A stretch of 64,000 nt of DNA. It comes from Panicum virgatum. Its lineage: Eukaryota; Streptophyta; Magnoliopsida; Poales; Poaceae. The notes under the pieces were generated by a model. That model had not been told where the DNA came from. It was given only the letters and a program-made list of their open reading frames with translations, and did no database searches. This document shows, in pieces, positions 45,579-57,500 of the stretch (position 1 is its first letter; each line of letters starts with the position of its first letter). The stretch covers positions 55,010,195 through 55,074,194 of the forward strand of contig NC_053144.1 of the NCBI RefSeq assembly GCF_016808335.1, written 5' to 3'. A program made the position numbers and the translations under genes.

Positions 45579-46904
45579 GTTGACATGTGAGATGAAACGA
45601 AGTCACATGCACTCAATTCATATACAAATTATTCAACATTTTCACAACAAAACCGGTCTTCCTGGTGAGTGTAGTAAGAACTGATGTTGCCACACATTTC
45701 ACTGCAACAATTGGTAAGTTTATTCCTGTGACTGGTAAGTTCTTGAAACACTAGCCAGTGCGTGGCAACCACAGTTCCAACCACGGGCGGAGCCTCGTGG
45801 AGACGATACAGGGCGTCGCCCCCCCTTGGTTTGAAAAGTTTGAACGCCATGTTTGCCAGCTGCTGCTCACAGAGGAATGCTAGGACGTAGCACAAACAGC
45901 AGAAGGCTGCAGCTAGAGTAGAGATGAAAGTAGTAGTATGCACTAGTATAGTGCATCACAGCTGGTTTGAGATGTACTACTCTCATATATATTTTGTTAA
46001 TTCCTAAACTGACTAAGCTTTGCTAGATAGTTTATTTTGACGCGAGAACTCAACCGTCATCACTACTGTACTACTCCTAAGATATACTAGATGGCATCAC
46101 CGAGCTTGACCGTTGCCCCTATGGCAAGGAGTTTCTCATCACATATTGGCTCCTTATAGCCTTTGTGATTCGCCCCCACCCCCACCCCCACCCCCCCTTA
46201 ATTCTAGTTCATGCTCCGCCACTGGTTCCAACATAGTCTTGTAGTACAAGAAAATGCTTCGGTGTTCATGTACGGTGCACCCACCGAACACCCGGCGCGG
46301 GAAATCTGCCAAGTACATGAAAACATGTCCGGTGAATGGAAAGCCCTTGAAAGTTTGTCCGGTGACCTTCAAACACGGTCCGGTGACGGTCAATACCTCC
46401 AAACAGTCGTAACATTGAAACATTGTCCGGTGACTGTTAATATCTTGAAACAATAAACCAGTGCGTGGGAACCTCAGTTCAAACAGAGACGAAGTGCAGG
46501 AAAACGATTCGGTGATGCTGTACGGTGAGAACACCGGTCTGACTTGTGAGTGCAGTGAGACATGATGTTGCACAACATTTCACAAACGGTACAGAAAGAA
46601 TTCACAAACGCAAGCAGGCGCTTCATAAAATGTCTAGAGTTTGGTTACAATTCTACCAAGGAAGGTGTCTCGAAATACACCCATGCTAAACTATGTCTAA
46701 TGATACAGTTCCACTAATCTCCATTGCTGTCACTAACGAAGTGCACGAACAAGATGGACCCTGCTGATATACCAAGTTCTGTACCACAAGGAAAAGAAAG
46801 AATAATTTAGTCATGTGACGAGGAGTTTGCCAATGAAAGATGATGAGAAATTGCCACCTTACCTATAAACATTCTGTAGCTTCAATCGGATCATTGGCAA
46901 ATCA

Positions 46905-49145
46905 TTAATCTAGCACATCTTCTGGGAGCTTTGTTTCCTACAAATGAAGATGAACATTAGTCATAACTACACATGCCTCAGACATGGCCAGTTGTCAGCT
47001 TTGATGAACATTATCGAAAACTACCTCTGATCTCAAGTGGGATGTTCGCCGATTGTGACCCTGCCCCTTACACAGGCTACATTTGGAGTCGGCTCTAGTC
47101 TTATCTGAACTTGACTTCAACTTTTTCTTCGGTGCCCCTCTGCCAGGAACATGCATGGGATCCAGAACATCTCTGAATTCTTCACAATCAACCTCCGGCG
47201 CTTGTGGCAGCACCGGTCCATACATGTTCCCTTCGTTCGCTCCCGCATTTGGCATGATCACAGCACCTTCTTGTTCAAGGACACGTTTGATCCGCTCATA
47301 TCCTTCAGTTGAGCGAGATGCTGCGAAGGATGCAGCGAGACTGAGTTTGCGTAGCTCACGGTACCTCAGTAGGGTAGGGGAATAGTCATACATAGTGTTC
47401 TTCTTTATCGGCGGAAATGCACGCTTCGCACCCATTGTCCACCTTACCAGAACACAGCAGTCTGGAAGCATGCTCGCGTCCCGAATGCCCAATACAAAGA
47501 AGATGTGTGAGCAAGGGGTTCCAAGAGATTGCAGCTTACGACAAGAACAAGAAATCTCCTTCAAATTGGCCTCTTCAGTTAATTCACATTTCATATAGTA
47601 CATCATGTCTCTATCGCTCCTTCCTACAATATACTCAGTTGTATCATCGCCATCTAGAATCTCAACCAGAGAACACTTCTTGGCTGCTTCCACGCTGAAC
47701 TGAACCTTCGTCTTAAAAACATTTGGTGTGAACCTTTTCTTCGCGTTTACTTCGAGAAATGAAACATCTGGATCTGTGAATGGTTCAGATTGCAGTGCAT
47801 TAACGTCGTCATCCGCCACAATTCTGCGCACCTTTGTAAGACAGCTCTCATAGTGCTGTACCATTTCTAACAAGGTCATTTTACCATCCAGTTTCATCTG
47901 TAGCCTAGAGTACATGCTCTCACTCCGTTGGTTGCTCCTCAATCCTAAATAGCGATTACCAGTATGATACGCAGCACACCAGGTTGCTCTCACCTCATAC
48001 ATCTGATATATCTACAAGTCCTCTGTGACATTATACGTTTCGAAAAATGCTTGCCATTTCCTCTCAATCTCTTATATGGAGCAAAGGTCATACATAAAAA
48101 TCCTGAACTGAGCCTTCATTGTATCATCGTGAACATTGCGCACAAGGTTCTGCTCAATATGCCATCCGCAAAGCCTATGTGGTGAATTCGGCCACACCAC
48201 ACTGATTGCTCTCTGCATAGCGAGGTCTCCATCAGTGATCACGGAAATAGGATGCTTCTGAACATTAGCTTCAGTAAATGTTTTCAGCAGCCACACATAT
48301 GACTTGATATTCTCGTGAGAAATAATTCCACATCCGAAAATAACTGTGCGGTTATGGTGATTCACTCCAACAAAAGGAACAAGGGGCAGGTTGTACCGAT
48401 TTGTTTTGTAGATGCTATCAAATACCACAACATCACCAAATGCTTCATAATCAAGCAGACATTGAGTATGACACCAGAACATGCCCTGCAGGTGTCCTTC
48501 CCCATCAGTCATGTACTTGAAAAAGAAATCAGAATCTCTATTTTGACGTTCCATCAGGTGACTGATTATTGTTTGAGCATCACCAGCAGCAATTATCTCA
48601 TGCTTATAGTGATGGCAGAAATTATACAAGTCCCTTGATGTATAGCAAATCTTGTCATACCCACCGTACTGCATCTCCATAATTTCAAATATCTGGTGTT
48701 TGCGGATCCCAGCAACCCCCAACTCGACAATTTTAGCCTTCTGCGCATCGCTGATTGATCGATGTGAACGCAGCAGACAACCAAGGTCGGTTGGAGTCAG
48801 CAGATGGTTATGTTCATCGATGAAATTCTTCACATACCACTGCCCGCTGTTTCGATCTAGTGCAATCACAAATTTTGCAGGGCATCCAACACGAGTTATA
48901 TCCTGTGGCCTCCGCTTCTTAATCTCCTTCTTCACATACTTCTCTTCACGGTAACCTTGACGACTGCAAACAAACCGCCGAAGGGTGATCTCAGTGTGGT
49001 CACTGTTCCACTCAACATAGCTTTTCCTCACACTAAACCTTTTGCTAAGAGCATATGCGTTATAAAAATGATATCCTTCATCTTCGTCAGCGAACATCTT
49101 GCTAACGATTTCACTGTACTCCATCAAATTCTCAAGATCCGCCAT
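46905..49145 (-). pseudogene. FAR1-related / MULE transposase-like gene with two nonsense codons
   Basis: Exon 1 is 49145-47025 and exon 2 is 46937-46905; 717 codon positions in one frame. Domains: an N-terminal FAR1 DNA-binding zinc domain (about residues 20-110, YNAYALSKRFSVRK, VGCPAKF, DEHNH); a MULE transposase core (about 200-330, DVVVFDSIYKTNRYNLP, ITDGDLAMQRAI, CGWHIEQN); a SWIM zinc finger (CSCRKLQSLGTPCSHI, about 530); and a C-terminal zinc knuckle (CSLCKGQGHNRRT). Stops at 48072-48074 (TAA) and 48012-48014 (TAG, at an expected Trp) split it into two long ORFs. FRS proteins are domesticated transposases acting as transcription factors. Whether this copy was a host FRS gene or a mobile element's transposase is open. 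Confidence 0.85.
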
Positions 49146-49640
49146 TTCCTAATGCACCTATCAACAACATGAAACAAATTAAATATACACATAGAAAAAT
49201 CGCAGCATTTCTTTCACCTGAGAATGCAGACTACAAACAAATATTTCGCTCCAATCTTCTAATACTATCTTGAGCAATTTATCATCTAATCATGAAACAA
49301 GGGACCCATCAAGAGGAGGCGGAGTTCAAGTACCTGTGGATGGATGCCCAAACACGGGGCAACTGGGAGAGGACGAAGCAGGCGTAGGGAACACAACCGG
49401 CGGTGTTCAAACCCTACCTAGCGCGCGGAGTAGGACGACGGCCTATGGTGGCGAGGTCGAGGGCAGGGAGGTCGACACAAAGAGCGAGTGCGGGGCCGAG
49501 TGGAGGGTGTCAGCGGTCACGGCGGAGGAGGCAGGGTAGGGCGGCGGCGACTGGGGCGGAGCAAGGCGGCGGCGAACTCGCGGCAATCCAGCGAGGGGCG
49601 ACCGGACGAAGGCAGGCGGTAGCACTGTGCGGGCGGATAG
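49146..49640 (-). other. 5' leader/promoter region of the FAR1-like gene
   Basis: On the minus strand this GC-rich segment precedes the ATG at 49145 and ends with an AT-rich stretch of pyrimidine/AG boundaries that could include a leader intron. ORFs here on both strands (Arg/Gly or Pro/Ser-rich) are compositional. No TATA box is assigned. Confidence 0.4.
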
Positions 49641-50030
49641 TCTAGGGGCGTGGGGTTTGGGGGGAGGGCGAAATTACCACAGTACCCTTCCACACATCAA
49701 ATTAATTAAATTAATTATTTAGGGGAGGCATCGGGAGGCAACGGGAGGCACTTCCAACCATTGTAAAAGACCTCTTAGTTTTTATGTTGTAAAAACTACA
49801 TCCGTTCTTAAATTATGACGTTTAGGATAAATATTATATATTTGAAACAAAAGCTGGCTGTAAGTTAGCACCTTGTGTTAGCTGAGGCCGGTTACCCCTT
49901 TTTTATTTTTTTAAGAAAACAGAAGCATTAAGAAGATATTCTTTGATAGTAGCCTCAATCTTCTCTTTACATTACCGTTGAGCCTTAATTTTCTTTTGCA
50001 ATACTGCTCTACTAAACTCTTATTCTCCCT

Positions 50031-50255
50031 CCATTCCAAATTATAGATCGTTTGATTTTTTTTGACATCAAATTTGATCACTCTTATTCAAAAATTTGTA
50101 CAAACATAGTCAAATTTAAGTCATTCTCGAAAAACATGTTTGATAAAGCAAGCCACAACAAAAGAAATAATATTTTGTATAAATTTTTAAATAAGACACG
50201 TGGTCAAACTTGGAGTGAAAAAGACAAACGACCTATAATTTAGAATGAGGGAGTA
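50031..50255. mobile_element. Stowaway-like MITE, complete
   Basis: The left end, CTCCCTCCATTCCAAATTAT, and the right end, the inverse of CTCCCTCATTCTAAATTATA, form about 28-bp terminal inverted repeats flanked by TA at 50031-50032 and 50254-50255. The AT-rich non-coding interior of about 220 bp is typical of the family. Confidence 0.88.
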
Positions 50256-51711
50256 CTCTATATATTTTATATTTTAGTCACTGATGCTTAGCCATTTTTC
50301 TTGGAGAACAAGTGCTCACATAAAACACAACCACTTCTCAAAACACACACACACACACACACAACCTTTTCAACAAGGTAAAGAAGATGACACTCCAACC
50401 AAAGAACTAAAAGTTAGCTAAATAAACAACAAGTTGGAATTATGCAGGTTTCATAGCTGCTAGAAGATGCTCCTCCGGTGGCGGCACCATGGTGGCAAAT
50501 TCAAAGGAACTGTTTACATTTCGTTAGTTGCGATGCGATAGGATGAAAACTTTGTGAGATGCTGCCATGGAAAAGGTGACCTAACCTTTTGCGATTAATA
50601 AAAGAAGTTGCCCTTTCTTCCTGGCGTATCCGCATTCCAATTGCGCACACATTCTCGAAGAAACAGGGCCTAATCGGCCAAAACCAGAGCAGCGGCCGAC
50701 GGTTCGGCGCGGTCCTGTAGTGAAATTGTGAAGGCCCACGATACGAGAGCGTGATCAAGTGGTGCTTCACCTGTTCGGAATGGGCGACGAATTCCCGTTG
50801 GCCTGATCCGATCATGTCGATTCGCCCCAGAACGTGGTGCTCGAAAGCGCGCGGTTGGAGACACACCATGAGTCCATGAAGGCGTGGAGCTGGTGCTCCT
50901 AGGCTATTTATTAGGCTATAGATCTATTGGAGAGTGCCGTCGGCCATGACCATGATCTAGCATATCTATTTCGGCAAGTACAACACTTTAAACAACTGCT
51001 GTTTTTTTAATCACACACATACAATTAAATAGACAACTTGTACAACTAAATAATTGCTGCTTATTTGATTGTTTGTAAGATATTTAATTCATTTTTTGAC
51101 ACGTAAATTATGGAGTTACATAATGTGTCCGCCGCATGGTGTAGCAAAAATTGCCCTTTCGCGTATCGGATCCGCGATGCCGATGATGAACGAGAATTGG
51201 TCGTACAGCAAGCACGATGGGCGTTGATTCGCATCGGAGCATGTGCTGCTACCGTAATCGAACGAGACGACGGCCGCTCGCTCTTTCTTCAGTAAATGAG
51301 AGCCACGTTGAGTGTTTTGGTTGAGGTGGACGCAAGTCAACAGATGCTGTCTCGCCGTTGTACACTTGTAACTTGCCCTTAAAACACTTCCAGCGGCATC
51401 TCCCTCTCGGTTTGTCCCTTGTTGATGACCATCCCGTTGGCCGGTTACAGCGACCACACAAGCTGCTGACTCCGATCAACCACTGCTGAGCTAGAGCTGG
51501 AGGTTGAAATGGTGTGAGAGAAAAATACTGTTGGCTGGCTAGTGGCTGGAAGCTGGTGTTGGAGCAGTGTGAGAGAAAAACACTGTTGAGCTGGAGGCTG
51601 CTGGAGCTGCCGAACAGAGTAAACCTCTACACGTGGCTACGCAAAAATGATGCAGCGTCTGCCCGTCGAGGAACCCAGATTCAGTCACAGTGCAGAGAGC
51701 ACCCACCGTCA
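50256..51711. other. Intergenic region without supported genes
   Basis: Contains a short (CA)n tract at about 50344-50362 and several short ORFs (for example on the minus strand near 50501-50869) with no recognisable domain. Nothing can be supported as a gene. Confidence 0.55.
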
Positions 51712-51976
51712 TACTCAATCCGTCCCATAATATTTGCACATCGAAGACCGAGCACGCAAACCAATATATGGTGTAAAATTATAAAAATACTTTTTGTCTT
51801 TTATAAGAAGAATTTAGATAATGTCTTGTTTTTTTATGAGAAAGATTCGGATATTGTCTTTTTTAGAAGACTTCGAATATTTTTGTGTTTTATGGTAGTT
51901 GAATCACAGTATCAATTTTTTGTGGAACAAATTTCAAACTCTAGATATGTAATTATTTTGGGATGGAGAGAGTATA
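51712..51976. mobile_element. Degraded Stowaway-like MITE
   Basis: The left end, ACTCAATCCGTCCCATAATA, and the right end, the inverse of ACTCTCTCCATCCCAAAATA, are related terminal inverted repeats. The interior is AT-rich with repeated TTGTCTTTT and GATTCGGATATTG/GACTTCGAATATT units. Confidence 0.7.
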
Positions 51977-52377
51977 CGCAAAGAAAAGTAAAGAAGAATC
52001 CATCATTCGGTGCACGGGAGTACCGAGTACGAGCCGTGTGTGCTGCCGCTGCTGACCGGAAGGGAACCGAGCGAGCCAGTCGCGGTCGCGTTCGCGTCCG
52101 GCGTTCCGAGGATGCCAACTCGTGCTGTGTCGTGCTGCCTGGGCGCGGCCAAATGGTTAATCCCCACGTCAAAACGGCGGCACCTCTCTCATCCGCTGTC
52201 CGGTGTCCGCCAACGCGGCGCCGAGATCCATTTTTTAACCATTCTCCTGTCGCTTTCAGCGGTGCTGCTGTCTTCTCGGAAGCGTCTGGTCGCTCGCTCG
52301 CTCGCTCGCTACGAAGCCCCACAGCACAGAACAAACAAGGAGGAGAAAGGGAAACCGAACCATCTTGCGGCTTCCAT

Positions 52378-52477
52378 GCCTGGTTTCCGACGGACCCAGG
52401 GCGCCGATACAGGCTCAGCTAACGCTGATCTACAAGGCCACTTTGAGATAGGGTCCACACCGTGGCGGCCGCAGAGG
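52378..52477 (+). other. Exon-like orphan segment
   Basis: An ATG at 52378 opens a 34-codon frame (MPGFRRTQGADTGSAN...) that ends at a good donor, CGCAGAG/GTTGGT. It is preceded by a GC-rich leader with (GCTC)n. It looks like a first coding exon cut off from the rest of its gene by the MITEs that follow at 52610. No protein family is recognised. Confidence 0.25.
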
Positions 52478-52609
52478 TTGGTCCATCTTATCCTACTACC
52501 TCTTTGTCTTCTTCTTTCCTGTTCATATTAAAAATTTGCTGAGAGAAGGTTAGAGGATTCATAGGGTGGAGCCCCCTAGCCCCGTTGGTTCACATGTCGG
52601 TCTCGAGTA

Positions 52610-52839
52610 GGCCTCGAGAAAATGTTTGGGTTTTTGATAATATAGCATTTTCGTTGTTATTTGACAAATAATGTCTAATTATAAACTAATTAGATTTAAA
52701 AGACTCATCTCATGTTAATCAGTTAGACTGTATAATTAGTTATTTTTTAACTGCATTTAATACTCTATGTATATGTATGTGTCCGAACATTCGATGTGAT
52801 GGATACTGTAAAAATTTTTTTTGGGAACTAAACAAGGCC
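52610..52839 (+). mobile_element. MITE of the GGCC-TGTTTAGTT family, copy 1
   Basis: The right end, GGGAACTAAACAAGGCC, is the inverse of the canonical GGCCTTGTTTAGTTC terminus. Internal blocks ATTTGACAAATAATGTC, GACTCATCTCATGTTAATCAG and GTATAATTAGTTA are shared with the neighbouring copy and with 31149-31425. The left terminus is eroded. Confidence 0.85.
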
Positions 52840-52878
52840 AATCTCTTGCCGCGCCTTTTTCTTCCTTCAATTCATTGA

Positions 52879-53059
52879 GGCTGTGTTTAGTTCGCGAAAA
52901 ATTTGGATTTTGGTATTGTAGTATATTTCGTTGTTATTTGACAGATAATGTTCAATTATGGATTAATTAGGCTTAAAAGATTCATCTCATGCTAATCAGT
53001 TAGACTGTGTAATTAATTATTTTTTTTCAATTGCATTTAGTGCTCCATGCATGCTCCAT
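52879..53059 (+). mobile_element. MITE of the GGCC-TGTTTAGTT family, copy 2, truncated
   Basis: Starts GGCTGTGTTTAGTTCGCGAAAA and carries the same internal blocks as copy 1. Its right end is replaced by the next MITE, so the latter inserted into or beside it. Confidence 0.85.
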
Positions 53060-53403
53060 GCCGTGTTTGGTTTGTCCAGAAAAAATTTTCATGAAAACTT
53101 TTGGATGCTTTGACCACTAATTAGAGGAATTAAATAAAGTCTAATTATAAAATTAGACTCCATAAATATGGTACTGTAGCGGTTACTCTAACTAATGAGG
53201 CTTTTGACCGTACGATTAGAAAATTATTATGTGTGGTTACTGTAGCATCACTGTAGCCAATCATGATAAAATTTGGCTCATTAGATTCGTCACGAAAAAT
53301 TACACCCATATATGAAAAGTTTTCACAAATAAATTTCATTTAGTAATCGATGTATGTATTCCTCTTTTTTTTAAAAAATTCGTGGTGTAAATCAAACATG
53401 GCC
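53060..53403. mobile_element. Related foldback MITE (GCCGTGTTTGGTTT ends)
   Basis: The left end, GCCGTGTTTGGTTTGTCC, and the right end, the inverse of GCCATGTTTGATTTACACC, form terminal inverted repeats. The interior contains TACTGTAGC and ATTAGATTCGTC blocks typical of this grass MITE superfamily. It ends about 480 bases before the sucrose synthase start codon. Confidence 0.8.
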
Positions 53404-53880
53404 GATCTTTCGTTCCCCACGCGAGCCGAGCTTTCCTTCGGACTCGCAAGTTCTCGAGGTTGACACGCCGGCCCTGCGCCGCGGGACCCGCACGTCAGCG
53501 GGTCGCGGCTCGACGTTCTTTCTAGACGCCACGCAACCCCTCACGCCGAGAGGCGTGTCTCTGGATGTGGATCCACTAACCTATGGGGCCCACGTACGCG
53601 GCGGTCCCGTCCCGCCGGGTCGCGTCCTCCTGTCGCTGCGGGTCTGCGGGCACACGTTTGCGAGGCGATGCCCTCGGCGGGGCTACGCGTCCGCACTCCG
53701 CAGGAGGCCGCCGCGCGGTTCCACGCCGCGTGCGTCGTCGGATAAAGTTGGGCATCTCCTGCTCTGTTCTCGCCTCAGTCCCTCCCCGTTCGCCACCACC
53801 ACCACCACCGCTACCACACCACGCCACAGTCGCAGCGCGCAGGCCAGGACCGCGCGCGCGCACGAGAGCCGGCGGCAGCC
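53404..53880 (+). promoter_or_regulatory. Sucrose synthase proximal promoter and 5' leader
   Basis: GC-rich upstream DNA with a CCACCACCACCACCACCGC tract at about 53797-53815 and purine-rich sequence before the ATG. I see no convincing TATA box. ORFs across it on both strands are compositional. Any leader intron cannot be resolved by reading. Confidence 0.5.
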
Positions 53881-54487
53881 ATGTCCGCCCCGAAGCTGGG
53901 CCGCAACCTGAGCATCCGCGACCGCGTCGAGGACACCCTCCACGCGCACCGCAACGAGCTCGTCGCCCTCCTCTCCAAGTAAGCGCCCGCGCCCCTCCCC
54001 CCGCCACCCAGCGCCCCCGACCATCGTCCCTCGCCGCGCTCGCGGGCCTCTGACCGTTCGACGGTTCTTCTGATGCGTTCGGCGGCAGGTACGTGAACAA
54101 GGGGAAGGGCATCCTGCAGCCGCACCACATCCTCGACGAGCTCGACGAGGTCCAGGGCTCCGGGGGCGGCGCGCTCGCCGAGGGCCCCTTCCTCGACGTC
54201 CTCCGCTCCGCGCAGGTGCGCCGCCGCTTTTCCGTTGGCGATGTGGACGTTTTTTTTTCCTTCCAATTTTCTGCCGAGCTGCGCTGAGCTACTTGGCGTT
54301 GCGTGCTTGAATTCCCGTCCCGCAGGAGGCGATCGTGCTGCCGCCGTTCGTGGCCATCGCGGTGCGCCCGCGCCCGGGGGTGTGGGAGTACGTCCGCCTC
54401 AACGTGCACGAGCTCAGCGTCGAGCAGCTCACCGTCCCGGAGTACCTGCGCTTCAAGGAGGAGCTCGTCGACGGCCAGTATGTGCTG

Positions 54488-54518
<31 letters not shown>

Positions 54519-57500
54519 GTTCCTGTCCTCTGTTTCGCTTTTGCAGGAATTTGCGGCGTTCTTGTTTAATTTAGCTTTTGTTTTTTTTTCGCGTGTACTA
54601 CTGGTCGTGGGTCGCTAGTACTTTTTTGTTGCTCGATCTGCTTCCCGCTACCGGTGTATGTTTGGTGGAGGACATGGGGCAATTGGGCTGTTAATCGAGG
54701 TTTCCGAGAGGGGAACATCGCGGAATTGACTTGGGTTGTTCAAACAATAAACTGTTTCCTGAATTGCGGGTCACATGATTAGCTTTGTGGAGATGCGCTT
54801 GTTGGAGCTCCGTCATGTTGACGCTCCATGAGTGGTAAATATGGCAAATCTGTTCACCTTTTTTTTAAGCTAACACATGCATGAGGACGAAATATCGTTT
54901 CCTAGATTGATGTATGCAATAAGTTGGTAGGAGTAGCTTTCATTTTGTTGTTCTGTGCTAGAGCCCGGAGCTCTGCTTTTGAGAGATACCTGATATAAAG
55001 AACTTCCTTTTTGCACTGTTTTTTATATTCAGCCGTAATGTTCAGTTATCGCTTCCTTACAAGAGCATCTTTGGCTATTCTGAGTATTCATATGAACACA
55101 ACTTTGAACTGTATCCAAAACGGCAGGCACAATGATCCCTACATGCTTGAGCTTGACTTCGAGCCATTCAATGCCTCAGTCCCACGCCCAAATCGGTCAT
55201 CCTCTATTGGAAATGGCGTGCAGTTTCTCAATCGACACCTCTCTTCGATCATGTTCCGCAACAGGGATTGCCTGGAACCCCTGCTGGATTTCCTCCGTGG
55301 CCACCGGCACAAGGGTCATGTAAGTTCTGATACAGATGGAAATTTCGGGACAAAGTTTGGTCTAATCTTATGTATGGTTTTGAACTACTGAAAGATATAT
55401 GTGTGTGGTTATAGGTTATGATGCTAAATGATAGGATACAGAGCTTGGGGAGGCTTCAGTCGGTGCTGACTAAAGCTGAGGAGTACTTGTCAAAGCTTCC
55501 AGCTGACACACCATACTCACAGTTCTCTTACAAGTAAGTTTGATCTACCACATTGATCTGAATGCTAGTTTCATATAGTACTTGGATGGGAAGTAGTTTG
55601 GCATCTTCTGGTAGTGACTACTTTGCTGGGGGCTTCAGTTTCTCAATAAACCCTGCACGGACCAGATGCGAACTATTTAGCTTCCAATTTGCAATATGTT
55701 TTAAGTTTCTCAAAGCTGATCTATAAAACATGTTGGGTGAACAGTACTTCCAACAACTTAAGTTCATGTATATTGTATAAGCATCATATGCTGGCCACTT
55801 TGACAGATCATTAATCTGGCATTGCATATGTATCTTTTCTGGAATGATCAACAATATCTCTTTGATATATAAATCCAATGTTTCTAATATGTCACATTCT
55901 AGAAGAATAGTTGGCTGTAGCACATGTATATGATTTTGTTTTCTTTTGGTAACATTCAGATTTCAAGAATGGGGCCTGGAGAAAGGTTGGGGGGATACAT
56001 CTGAACATGTGTTGGAAATGATTCATCTACTTCTGGATATCCTTCAAGCACCTGATCCATCTACACTGGAGAAATTCTTGGGGAGGATCCCCATGATTTT
56101 TAATGTTGTTGTAGTATCCCCTCATGGATACTTTGGTCAAGCTAATGTATTAGGTTTGCCAGACACAGGAGGACAGGTAAATTGAGGGTGTTGACTGTGA
56201 TGTTTGACAGACCAATCTTTTTCACGACTCTTCACTGTATGTATCTCTTGTCATGAGTTTACTTTGCTGGTGTCAGATTGTCTATATACTGGACCAAGTT
56301 CGTGCATTAGAGAATGAGATGGTTCTCCGGTTAAAGAAACAAGGGCTTGATGTTACCCCAAAGATTCTCATTGTAAGTTCATTTCTTTTACTTGTTTCAA
56401 CTTTAGCATCTGTAGAATGGTATATTCCCTCTGTACATGCTGACTGCTGAGTTGCTTTGTTCCGCTATTCCATTCTATATTTCTTTCGCTGTTTGTATAC
56501 TGGTACAGTTTTCCTTAACTCTTCTTAAGGAAAAAGAAGCACTTTTAGTTATTTATTCATTTGCTTTTTATTATGTGGTTAAGGTTACTCGGCTGATACC
56601 AGATGCAAAAGGGACATCATGCAATCAGAGGCTTGAGAGAATTAGTGGAACACAGCATACATACATATTACGAGTTCCTTTTAGAAATGAAAATGGTGTA
56701 CTCAAGAAATGGATATCAAGATTCGATGTCTGGCCATACTTGGAGAAATTTGCTGAGGCGAGTATTATTTGTTCCTTATGGTTCTTACCTTGCAAACAAA
56801 ACCTGAGATGATTTTGAACTGTCTTCTTTCAATGAAAATAGTTCCGAGGAAAGTACCTTGTGACTTGCATGACAGAGTGTAAATAGTAAATAATTAGGTA
56901 GGAATAGGATATCATACTTGGTACATATTGAGAAATAGTGGCGGCAGAACCAGCTAGGTAGCACTATATGCTAGAAAAGGACTTGAGAGTTCTGAGGAAA
57001 GTACCTTCTTTTAATAAAAGTTCAGAGAAAAGTACCTTGTAATTTGCATGGCAGATGTAAAGTATTTCCCGTGGAATTAGTTTGCGTAAAGTAATTTAAA
57101 AAGCGAGGATAAGTTTCGTCTTAACATACATTGATTCCTCATATATGCATAACTTCTCTGTACCAATTTAATTTTTTATTCTTACCTAAAATTTCCTACT
57201 TTAATGCATTGTTTTTGTTTCCTATTTGATAGAAGGCTGTAATTCTTTTGTTTTATACAGGACGCTGCTGGAGAAATTGCTGCAGAATTGCAGGGCACTC
57301 CGGATTTCATAATTGGAAACTACAGTGATGGAAATCTTGTGGCATCGTTGCTGTCTTACAAGATGGGAATTACCCAGGTATGCTTTGTTAATTTTACTTG
57401 AGGTCTTGTACTTGTTTCTTTACTAATTACATGAGCACATTCCTTGCAGTGCAATATTGCTCATGCTCTGGAGAAGACAAAATATCCAGATTCAGACATA

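Larger units (their letters stand above)
39990..46560. repeat. Dispersed CCGGTGA / CACCGGT motif field
   Basis: Dozens of units related to TCCGGTGATACCAACGGTCT and ACTGGTGAGTGCAGTAAAA occur in both orientations. They cluster at 39995-40360, 40775-40850, 41200-41380, 41900-42070, 43670-43850, 45210-45680 and 46320-46560, and are absent from the gene remnants between. The pattern recalls the subterminal repeats of a large DNA transposon, but I could not find matching terminal inverted repeats or a target duplication, so the element type is undetermined. Confidence 0.6.

Noticed and set aside
49270..49645. Plus-strand Arg/Gly-rich ORFs
   Set aside because: They lie in the GC-rich leader of the FAR1-like gene on the opposite strand and have no domain.
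38560..49790. One giant Mutator-like element spanning the motif field and the FAR1-like gene
   Set aside because: The AT-rich ends near 38.7 and 49.7 kb share only weak similarity (GGGTAC...GTAA) and I found no matching 9-bp duplication.
53555..54409. ORFs on both strands over the sucrose synthase leader and first exons
   Set aside because: Compositional shadows; the real exons are fixed by splice phase and protein identity.
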